A DNA stretch of 7,399 nucleotides from an uncultured Collinsella sp. (GTDB lineage Bacteria; Actinomycetota; Coriobacteriia; Coriobacteriales; Coriobacteriaceae). This document shows positions 1 to 5,038 of this stretch, piece by piece. Where the stretch lies: positions 1 to 7,399 of the forward strand of contig UROR01000101.1 in NCBI GenBank assembly GCA_900549535.1, written 5' to 3'. Within the stretch, counting starts at the first letter, position 1; each line of letters opens with the position of its first letter. The translations under genes and the position numbers were made by a program. The notes under the pieces are model-generated. The model was not told where the DNA came from and did no database searches. It worked only from the letters and a program-made list of their open reading frames with translations.

Positions 1-131
1 ATCGCGCTCGCGAGGAGGCACAGGCTGCCGAGGCTGCCGCCAAGGTCGCTGCCGCTCAGGCTGCCGCCGGTGTACTTGACGAGGATGCAGACGCCGCTGG
101 GGCCGTCGAGGCCGACTCCGTCGAGGAGTAG
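1..131 (+). CDS. xseA: C-terminal end of a probable exonuclease VII large subunit (partial)
   Basis: An open frame enters from the left edge (first full codon at 3) and stops at TAG 129-131. The visible 42 residues are a low-complexity tail rich in Ala, Glu and Asp, ending in ...DSVEE, with no catalytic domain in view. The identification rests on context: the next gene, 2 nt downstream, encodes the exonuclease VII small subunit, and xseA normally lies directly upstream of xseB. Exonuclease VII degrades single-stranded DNA into oligonucleotides; XseA carries the catalytic domain. The last codons of this frame (GAGGAG, 123-128) also serve as the ribosome binding site for xseB. The tail itself is not diagnostic, so another Ala-rich protein cannot be excluded. 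Confidence 0.6.
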   Translation, partial: RAREEAQAAEAAAKVAAAQAAAGVLDEDADAAGAVEADSVEE

Positions 132-133
132 CC

Positions 134-400
134 ATGCCAGAGGGTTCCGTCCGCAACTTCGATGAGATCTCGGATCGCCTGGACCAGATCATCGCCACCG
201 TTCGCTCCAAGGATACGTCCTTGGAGCGTTCGCTCGATTTGTTTGACGAGGCGATTGAGCTGGGCTCCCGAGCGGTCGATATGGTCGACAAGTTTGAGCT
301 GACGCCGCGTGAGGCCGACAAGCTCGAGCAGGAATACGATGAGGATGCGGCAAACGAGTCCCAAGATAGACAGGCTGCATCCCCGGATACGAATGGTTGA
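134..400 (+). CDS. xseB: Exodeoxyribonuclease VII small subunit
   Basis: This encodes 88 residues, slightly longer than the usual 70-85 for XseB. Residues 8-55 follow the family pattern: an N-terminal F-x-E-I-x-x-R-L-x-x-I segment (NFDEISDRLDQI), then a short turn and a leucine-rich amphipathic helix (S-L-E-R-S-L-D-L-F-D-E-A-I-E-L). Several small subunits bind each XseA catalytic subunit to form cytoplasmic exonuclease VII, which digests single-stranded DNA during repair and recombination. The tail after about residue 60 is acidic, polar and probably disordered. The ATG at 134 is 2 nt past the upstream stop and is preceded by GAGGAG at 123-128 with a 5-nt spacer. The stop (398-400) shares its last base with the likely ATG of tlyA. 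Confidence 0.93.
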   Translation: MPEGSVRNFDEISDRLDQIIATVRSKDTSLERSLDLFDEAIELGSRAVDMVDKFELTPREADKLEQEYDEDAANESQDRQAASPDTNG

Positions 401-1212
401 TGGCATTCATGAAACGCGTGCGTCTCGATGACGAACTGATTTCACAGGGCATCTGCGCCGATCGCGCGGATGCCCTTCGCACTCTTATGGCCGGCTTGGT
501 TTCGAGTGGCGGTGAGCGTTTGACCTCCCCGGGGCTCAAGGTGACGCCGGGCCTGCCACTGCACGTTAAGGGGCGCATCCCGTATGTTGGGCGCGGCGGG
601 CTCAAGCTCGAGGGCGCGCTCGATGCGTTTGGGATTGATCCGACGGACCTTGCTTGCCTCGATGTGGGCTGCTCCACGGGCGGCTTTACTGATTGCCTGC
701 TCAAGCGCGGCGCTGCGACCGTTGTCTCGGTGGACGTGGGTCGCGCCCAGTTCGATTGGTCATTGCGTCAGGACGATCGCGTGACGCTGTATGAGCGCAC
801 AAACGTGACGCAGCTGCCTGAGCTTGGCTATGCCGGCACCATCGACCTGGCTGTGTGTGATGTCTCGTTTACCAGCATCGCGAACATTATCGATGCGGTA
901 CTGGCCTGCCTGGCTCCTACGGGTGCATTCTGCACGCTCGTAAAGCCGCAGTTTGAGGCTCCGGCGGCGCTGGTGGGCGAGGGCGGTATTGTGACCGATC
1001 CCGCCGTGCGCCGCGATACACTCGTGGCGGCGGTTGAACTCTTTGCCGCCAAGGGCCTGTTCCCGGTCGATGTGTGCGTGTCACCCATTCATGGTGCCAA
1101 GGGCAACGTTGAGTTTTTCCTGTACGGCACTAGATTTGAATCTGGCGACCGCTCGCAAGACGAGCTGCAATCCCAGGTATCGGTTATGAGCGAGAAAGCT
1201 GCAACGCTATGA
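400..1212 (+). CDS. tlyA: TlyA-family rRNA (cytidine-2'-O)-methyltransferase
   Basis: This encodes 270 residues, close to the 268 of M. tuberculosis TlyA. The N-terminal ~65 residues form an S4-type RNA-binding domain (KRVRLDDELISQG from residue 5). An FtsJ/RrmJ-like SAM-dependent methyltransferase follows, with motif I DVGCSTGGFTD at 88-98. The K-D-K-E catalytic tetrad is intact: K69 (GRGGLKL), D154 (CDVSFTS), K182 (LVKPQFE) and E238 (GNVEFFLYG). TlyA enzymes 2'-O-methylate cytidines of 23S rRNA, and in mycobacteria also of 16S rRNA, at the subunit interface; this underlies capreomycin susceptibility. The older name 'hemolysin A' is misleading. I chose ATG 400 because it forms a TGATG junction with the xseB stop and gives family-like length and numbering. 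TTG 397 and ATG 409 are alternatives, and no clear Shine-Dalgarno distinguishes them. The stop overlaps the nadK start as ATGA (1209-1212). Confidence 0.93.
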   Translation: MAFMKRVRLDDELISQGICADRADALRTLMAGLVSSGGERLTSPGLKVTPGLPLHVKGRIPYVGRGGLKLEGALDAFGIDPTDLACLDVGCSTGGFTDCLLKRGAATVVSVDVGRAQFDWSLRQDDRVTLYERTNVTQLPELGYAGTIDLAVCDVSFTSIANIIDAVLACLAPTGAFCTLVKPQFEAPAALVGEGGIVTDPAVRRDTLVAAVELFAAKGLFPVDVCVSPIHGAKGNVEFFLYGTRFESGDRSQDELQSQVSVMSEKAATL

Positions 1213-2069
1213 AGGTCTTTCTGGTTCCCAATTACTACAAGCAAGAGGCGGTCGAGAGCGGCCTGATGCTCGAGCTTTGGCTCACTCGTCAGGGCTATGA
1301 GGTCGCATGGGCGGCCGATCAGCGATCCAAGATTCAGAGCACGCCCGACGTTGACGATGCCGACCTGGTCATCACGCTCGGCGGCGACGGCACGCTGCTG
1401 CGCGCTGCCCGCATCCTCAACTATCGCGAGATTCCTATTCTAGGTCTTTCCTATGGTCACCTGGGCTTTTTAACTGCTGCGAGTCCCGAGGAGCGCGACA
1501 TTCTGCAGGTCGTGAGCGACGCCCTGTCCGGTGAGCTGCACGTGAGCCGTCGCGCTACCATCGCCGCGGATATCGTGTCCGTGCGCGAAGACGGTACGAA
1601 GGATGTCGTGCGCACTTTCGCCCTGAACGACATGGCGCTCACGCGCGGCCCCCTGTCCGATATGGTTGAGTTCGACATCACGGTGTCGGGCCACCATATC
1701 GATCGACTGCGTGGCGACGGCGTGGTCGTGTCCACGGCGACTGGTTCTACGGGTTACGCGCTCAGTGCCGGTGGCCCCATCGTGAGCCCCGACTATACGG
1801 GCATGGTCTGCGTACCCATTGCGCCGCACACCATTCAGGCCCGTGCCTTCTTGACTTCGCCGAGTGATGTCGTCGAAATCTTTATGTCTGATGACCGTCC
1901 GAGCGTTCCGGCGATCGCTATCGATGGGCAGTTTATTACCTGTGATGGCACCGTTGAGAGCGTGGCGGTGCGTCGTGGGCCCGGCGATGTGCTGCTGCTG
2001 GATTACGGCCCCGAGAGCTTCTATAACTCGGTGAGCCGCGTATTCTACGGAGTCCGTCATGATCGATGA
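1209..2069 (+). CDS. nadK: NAD kinase (ATP/polyphosphate-dependent)
   Basis: This encodes 286 residues, a typical length for bacterial NAD kinase (PpnK), the cytoplasmic enzyme that phosphorylates NAD+ to NADP+. The signature GGDGT lies at residues 58-62 (ITLGGDGTLLRAAR). The glycine-rich segment GDGVVVSTATGSTGYALSAGG lies at about 169-189, within the C-terminal beta-rich domain that binds NAD. Two positions are less canonical: the common G-(I/V)-N-x-G-x-LGFL motif reads GLSYGHLGFL (residues 79-88), and the usual Asn-Glu pair reads Asn-Asp at 140-141. Both look like tolerated variation, since everything around them is conserved. Translation probably depends on coupling to tlyA through the ATGA overlap, because only a weak purine stretch precedes the start. 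The 3' end overlaps recN by 11 nt. The same three-gene order occurs in mycobacteria (tlyA-ppnK-recN). Confidence 0.94.
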   Translation: MKVFLVPNYYKQEAVESGLMLELWLTRQGYEVAWAADQRSKIQSTPDVDDADLVITLGGDGTLLRAARILNYREIPILGLSYGHLGFLTAASPEERDILQVVSDALSGELHVSRRATIAADIVSVREDGTKDVVRTFALNDMALTRGPLSDMVEFDITVSGHHIDRLRGDGVVVSTATGSTGYALSAGGPIVSPDYTGMVCVPIAPHTIQARAFLTSPSDVVEIFMSDDRPSVPAIAIDGQFITCDGTVESVAVRRGPGDVLLLDYGPESFYNSVSRVFYGVRHDR

Positions 2070-3687
2070 GCTGCAGGTTTCTAACATTGCACTCATTCGC
2101 GAGGCGACGCTGGTGCCGAGTGCCGGCCTGACTGTCCTGACCGGTGAGACCGGCGCCGGCAAGACTGCGCTGCTCTCGGCGCTCAAGCTTATTTTGGGCG
2201 AGCGCGCGGATTCGTCGACGGTGCGTGAGGGCGAGGCGCTGGCGAGCGTCGAGGCGCGCCTGTTTGACGGCCCACACGACGCGGAGGGCTTTACCGTGCA
2301 GCGCAGCCTTTCTGCCGAGGGTCGCAGCCGCGTCAAGATTGACGGCCGCATCGCCAGCGTGCGCGAGCTTTCGGAGCGCGTTGGCGTGATGATGGATTTG
2401 TGCGGCCAGCACGAGCACCAACGCTTGCTCGATCCGGCGCATCACGTTGCGATGGTTGATGCGTGGGCGGGACGCTCTGCGCTCGAGGCGCTGGATGCGT
2501 ACCGCGCCTGCTTTAAGGCATCGCGTGCTGCCGCCAAGGAGGTTCGACGTGTTGAAGAGGCCTCGCGTGCGCAGGGGAGCCGCGTCGAGGAGGCGCGCTT
2601 TGCGCTCGAGCGCATCGGCGAGGTCGACCCCAAACCGGGCGAGTATGAGGAACTCGAGGAACTGCTGCCGCGCTCCGAACATGCCGAGGTACTGGTTGCC
2701 ACGGCCAATGATGCCCATGCATCGCTTGCTGCCGAAGGGGGAGCGCTCGATGCCGTGAACAGTGCCGTGGCAGAGCTTTCCCGTATGGCTGCCGTCGATC
2801 GCAAGCTGGGCGACATTGCCGATGCGCTTTCGGATGCCTGTATCTCCCTTGAGGATTGCGCGAACGAGCTTCGTACCTATCGCGATGGCGTCGCCTTCGA
2901 CCCGCGCGAGCTCGCTCGCATGCGTGAGCGGTATTCCGACCTCAAGGGTCTGTTGCGTCAGTGGGGTCCCACTATGGACGATGTTTTTGCCATGCGCGAT
3001 CGCTCGCAAGAACTGCTGTCCCTGGTCGATGATGGCGATGAGCAGATCAAAAAGGCGCGTGAGGCACTCGGGAGCGCCGAGCGCGAGTTGTTTGCCGCTG
3101 CCAAGGCACTTAAGCGCGCTCGCAATACGGCGGCCCCGCGCTTCTGCCACGAGGTTGGCCGCCAGATGGCGCGCTTGGAGATGGGTAGTGCCGAGCTCGT
3201 CTGGGAGTCGCGCGATCTTCCCCGTGCTGAGTGGACGCCCGTTGGTCCTTCGAGCTACGAGCTGCTATACCGCAGCGGTGCCGGCTTGACGCCACGTCCC
3301 CTGCGCCGCATTGCGTCGGGCGGCGAGCTCAGCCGCGTCATGCTGGCAAGTAAGGTTGTCCTCGGTAACGCGGACGGTGTCGATACGCTGGTGTTTGACG
3401 AGGTCGATGCCGGTGTCGGTGGCTCAACGGCGCGTGCACTCGCGGGCGTGCTGGCAGATCTCGCCGCTACGCATCAGGTGATTGTCGTAACCCACTTGGC
3501 GCAGGTCGCCGTCATGGCCGACAAGCATTATGTTGTCAGCAAGGAACCAGGCGATGTTCCCCAGACGCATTTGGACGAGGTAACCGGCGAAGCGCGTACC
3601 GCCGAGATCGCCCGCATGTTGAGCGGCGATCAGTCCGAGGCAAGCCTGGCGCACGCCAAACAGATGCTTGCGGAGGCGCGTGCCTAG
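2059..3687 (+). CDS. recN: DNA repair ATPase RecN (SMC-like)
   Basis: This encodes 542 residues (E. coli RecN has 553). Walker A is GETGAGKT at residues 29-36, with the catalytic Lys at 35. The RecN-specific GQHEHQ motif is at 116-121. A long charged, heptad-like region spans about 150-370. The C-terminal ATPase half holds the ABC signature SGGELSR (420-426), Walker B LVFDE (444-448) followed by VDAGVGG, and the H-loop His479 (VTHLAQV). RecN is a cytoplasmic SMC-like protein recruited to double-strand breaks, where it helps hold DNA ends or sister chromatids together for RecA-dependent repair. The ATG at 2059 lies inside the nadK end and has GGAG at 2049-2052 with a 6-nt spacer. It is the last gene of the operon, with a terminator about 100 nt downstream. 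No LexA-like box is evident immediately upstream, as expected for an internal operon gene. Confidence 0.96.
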   Translation: MIDELQVSNIALIREATLVPSAGLTVLTGETGAGKTALLSALKLILGERADSSTVREGEALASVEARLFDGPHDAEGFTVQRSLSAEGRSRVKIDGRIASVRELSERVGVMMDLCGQHEHQRLLDPAHHVAMVDAWAGRSALEALDAYRACFKASRAAAKEVRRVEEASRAQGSRVEEARFALERIGEVDPKPGEYEELEELLPRSEHAEVLVATANDAHASLAAEGGALDAVNSAVAELSRMAAVDRKLGDIADALSDACISLEDCANELRTYRDGVAFDPRELARMRERYSDLKGLLRQWGPTMDDVFAMRDRSQELLSLVDDGDEQIKKAREALGSAERELFAAAKALKRARNTAAPRFCHEVGRQMARLEMGSAELVWESRDLPRAEWTPVGPSSYELLYRSGAGLTPRPLRRIASGGELSRVMLASKVVLGNADGVDTLVFDEVDAGVGGSTARALAGVLADLAATHQVIVVTHLAQVAVMADKHYVVSKEPGDVPQTHLDEVTGEARTAEIARMLSGDQSEASLAHAKQMLAEARA

Positions 3688-3718
3688 GCCGAGCCGCCAC
3701 ATGTATGTCCAATCCGGC

Positions 3719-3880
3719 CGCCACGAAACGGGTCCATCTACTACGTTTGGCAGGGCATCGGCAACCACGCCAAGAATTGCAAAAAGAAAACCGCAGGTAG
3801 AACGCCTGCGGTTTTCTCTATTTTGGGTGTATGGTTGGCGCTTGAGGTTAAAACGTAGTAGATGGGCGGATTTCGTGGCG
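3719..3880. repeat. Imperfect 30-bp inverted repeat enclosing the terminator
   Basis: The left arm is 3719-3748 and the right arm 3851-3880. The outer 10 bases (CGCCACGAAA, 3719-3728) and the inner 15 bases (CCATCTACTACGTTT, 3734-3748) are exact reverse complements of 3871-3880 and 3851-3865. Only the central five bases differ, so 25 of 30 positions match. About 100 nt including the bidirectional terminator lie between the arms. I see no convincing target-site duplication outside them. It could be a small non-autonomous element, two inverted copies of a dispersed intergenic motif, or an extended terminator stem. The sequence alone does not decide. Confidence 0.75.
3785..3817. terminator. Bidirectional rho-independent terminator between recN and the rpiR-type gene
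   Basis: The arms AGAAAACCGCAGG (3785-3797) and CCTGCGGTTTTCT (3805-3817) pair perfectly over 13 bp around a 7-nt loop (3798-3804). On the plus strand the stem ends in TTTTCT and is followed by TATTTT. On the minus strand it is followed by a stronger T-rich tail, the complement of AAAAAG at 3781-3786. It lies between two convergent genes, recN ending at 3687 and the regulator ending at 3909, so it can serve both. Confidence 0.9.
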
Positions 3881-3908
3881 AGGGGCGTCTATCGGCTCCC
3901 CAATTTAC

Positions 3909-4766
3909 CTACTCAACGACCTTATCCGGCTGGATGAGCTCCTCGTAGTAGCTGATATGCTCACGCGCGTCTTCAATCTCGGGCAGCAGGAAGTTGTAGA
4001 TGACTTCGATGATCATCGTGGCGCTGATCTTAGAGAACGCAAAGTCGCCCGTCGTCAGCAGCGCTTCGTGGTTGACGGTATTAAAGGTGTAGTCTGCCAG
4101 ACGCGCGAGCGGGGATTTGCTGTCGCTGCTGATGACGACTACGGTTGCGCCGCAGTTGCGAGCCGCTTTTGCCATGCGATTCAGTCGGCGCGATTTGCCG
4201 GAGTTTGAGATAAGCACGATGACGTCACCCGGGCGTAACGTGAGCGCAAAGCCGATTGATGTCTCGCTAATGGTGCTCGCCATGCAGCGCAGGCCCAGCT
4301 GCGAAAACTTAAACGTCGCATCGAGCGCGACCGCGTTCGTATTGCCCACAGCCGCAAACTCAATAACCCCTGCATGCTTAAGGGCATGCACAACAGCCGC
4401 AAGCGTATCGTGGTCGATTCCGTCGATGGTCGCATTAAGCTCGCTCACCTTGGCAGCCAGGATGTTCTTGAGGCTCTGCTCCATATTGTCGAGCGAGACC
4501 TCGTCGGTCAGGCCCTCGTTGCGCTGGCTTTCCAAATCCCTCGCCAACGAAAACTGAAAGCTGCGGAAGCTGCCAAACCCAAGCTTGCGGCAGAAGCGCG
4601 AAACGGTCGCCTCGGACGTGGCAGCGGCGCGTGAGAGCTGAGCCGCCGTGAGGCGTGGAGCCTCGGACTGGTGCTCCAATATATAGTCGACAATGCGCTG
4701 CTCGGACTCGCTGTATCCCTGGTGGGTACTAATGAGGGAAAGTGCGCTCTTGCTACTATCGGTCAT
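3909..4766 (-). CDS. MurR/RpiR-family transcriptional regulator (HTH + SIS)
   Basis: This encodes 285 residues, typical for the family. An N-terminal RpiR-type helix-turn-helix covers about residues 5-80; its core (AAQLSRAAATSEATVSRFC, 41-59, then RKLGF) matches the family pattern of a recognition helix with V-S-R-F-x-R-K-L-G. A C-terminal SIS phosphosugar-binding domain covers about 105-250. It includes a GNTNA turn (141-145, where GxGxS is more usual) and SNSGKS (187-192), the family's ligand-binding loop. Members act as repressors or activators that sense sugar phosphates. The gene is divergent from a PTS transporter, so control of that transporter is the obvious inference; the effector is unknown. 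The start at 4766 is chosen because AGGAG lies 6 nt upstream (minus strand). A longer frame opening at ATG 4814 adds 16 residues but has no ribosome binding site and an unconserved-looking N-terminus. Confidence 0.93.
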   Translation of the reverse strand: MTDSSKSALSLISTHQGYSESEQRIVDYILEHQSEAPRLTAAQLSRAAATSEATVSRFCRKLGFGSFRSFQFSLARDLESQRNEGLTDEVSLDNMEQSLKNILAAKVSELNATIDGIDHDTLAAVVHALKHAGVIEFAAVGNTNAVALDATFKFSQLGLRCMASTISETSIGFALTLRPGDVIVLISNSGKSRRLNRMAKAARNCGATVVVISSDSKSPLARLADYTFNTVNHEALLTTGDFAFSKISATMIIEVIYNFLLPEIEDAREHISYYEELIQPDKVVE

Positions 4767-4772
4767 GGATGG

Positions 4773-4777
4773 CTCCT
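4773..4777 (-). promoter_or_regulatory. Shine-Dalgarno deciding the regulator start
   Basis: On the minus strand this reads AGGAG and sits 6 nt before ATG 4766-4764. It favours the 285-residue form of the regulator over the 301-residue frame that begins at 4814. Confidence 0.8.
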
Positions 4778-4832
4778 GGTTGGCATGAAAATCGAACTTG
4801 TTTTGCAATGCCATAGTATGCGGGCATTTTCA

Positions 4833-4859
4833 ATTACAAGATACACCTTGCCGTTTCAA
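4833..4859 (-). promoter_or_regulatory. Possible promoter of the regulator gene
   Basis: On the minus strand, TTGAAA (4859-4854) and TGTAAT (4838-4833, 5 of 6 to the -10 consensus) are separated by 15 nt, shorter than ideal. A second choice is TTGTAA (4839-4834) with TACTAT (4818-4813), also at 15 nt. The region is AT-rich compared with its surroundings and must hold a promoter for the leftward gene, but neither candidate is strong. Confidence 0.25.
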
Positions 4860-4875
4860 GTGTTGATGGTAAACT
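4848..4875 (+). promoter_or_regulatory. Possible promoter of the PTS gene
   Basis: TTGCCG (4848-4853) and TAAACT (4870-4875) lie 16 nt apart, and the second has a TGG extension directly upstream (4867-4869), like an extended -10. Transcription would start near 4882, inside the palindrome cluster, which would suit repression by a bound regulator. It is a reasonable candidate from sequence only; both hexamers match the consensus only partly. Confidence 0.35.
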
Positions 4876-4911
4876 TTCATTTACCGTTTACGGTTATGAA
4901 AGAACCTTTCA
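4868..4911. promoter_or_regulatory. Cluster of overlapping palindromes, likely operator of the RpiR-type regulator
   Basis: Four symmetric elements are packed into 44 nt. GGTAAA/TTTACC (4868-4873 and 4880-4885) flank CTTTCA. ACCGT-TT-ACGGT occupies 4883-4894. CTTTCAT (4874-4880) faces ATGAAAG (4896-4902). TGAAAG-AAC-CTTTCA (4897-4911) is a 15-bp palindrome with perfect 6-bp arms. A further CTTTCA half-site occurs at 4960-4965. The cluster lies between divergent regulator and transporter genes, where a MurR/RpiR dimer or tetramer would be expected to bind. Which palindrome is the true site cannot be read from one copy. Confidence 0.6.
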
Positions 4912-4976
4912 CCGGAGATTTGCACCTTGGCTCTTCTCACGCGGACGGTAGGTTGGTATCTTTCAGTTGTGGAAAA

Positions 4977-5017
4977 ACGCGCATCGAAGCGCGTGTAGGG
5001 GAGCGCCCGCGGGCGCT
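4977..5017 (+). promoter_or_regulatory. Two GC-rich hairpins in the PTS mRNA leader
   Basis: ACGCGC (4977-4982) and GCGCGT (4989-4994) form a 6-bp stem with a 6-nt loop. The 16-bp perfect palindrome AGCGCCCGCGGGCGCT (5002-5017) can fold as a 6-bp stem with a 4-nt loop. The second ends 9 nt before the Shine-Dalgarno. Neither is followed by a T-run, so they are not intrinsic terminators. They could stabilise the 5' leader, affect translation, or have no function. Confidence 0.5.
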
Positions 5018-5026
5018 GTACTCAAG

Positions 5027-5033
5027 AAGGAGG
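5027..5033 (+). promoter_or_regulatory. Strong Shine-Dalgarno of the PTS gene
   Basis: AAGGAGG at 5027-5033 lies 5 nt before ATG 5039. It fixes the start there rather than at the in-frame TTG 4967, whose extra 24 residues (MWKNAHRSACRGAP...) lie before the conserved EIIB domain and do not look like protein. Confidence 0.9.
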
Positions 5034-5038
5034 GACAC

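Noticed and set aside
1936..3150. A 404-codon minus-strand frame across the nadK end and recN, and a similar one at 1470-2351
   Set aside because: Both lie antisense to genes with complete conserved motifs, have Arg/Ala/His-rich translations with no recognisable family, and have no own promoter or ribosome binding site that I can see.
3693..3724. An 8-bp direct repeat GCCGCCAC at 3693-3700 and 3717-3724
   Set aside because: It is short and GC-rich, expected by chance here. It does not match as a target-site duplication because both copies lie on the same side of the inverted repeat.
3668..3937. An 89-codon plus-strand frame spanning the terminator after recN
   Set aside because: It runs through the recN end and straight through the terminator hairpin, with basic residues and no domain; it looks accidental.
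4767..4814. A 16-residue N-terminal extension of the regulator starting at ATG 4814
   Set aside because: There is no ribosome binding site before it, whereas AGGAG stands 6 nt before ATG 4766. The extra residues precede the family's usual N-terminus.
4831..4840. CAATTACAAG as a HexR-type (TGTAATT/AATTACA) operator
   Set aside because: Only one half-site is present; no second half occurs at the right spacing, and the neighbouring CTTTCA palindromes are far more symmetric.
4967..5038. A 24-residue extension of the PTS protein from TTG 4967
   Set aside because: It would be translated through the leader hairpins and the Shine-Dalgarno of the real start at 5039, and the EIIB domain begins directly after that ATG.
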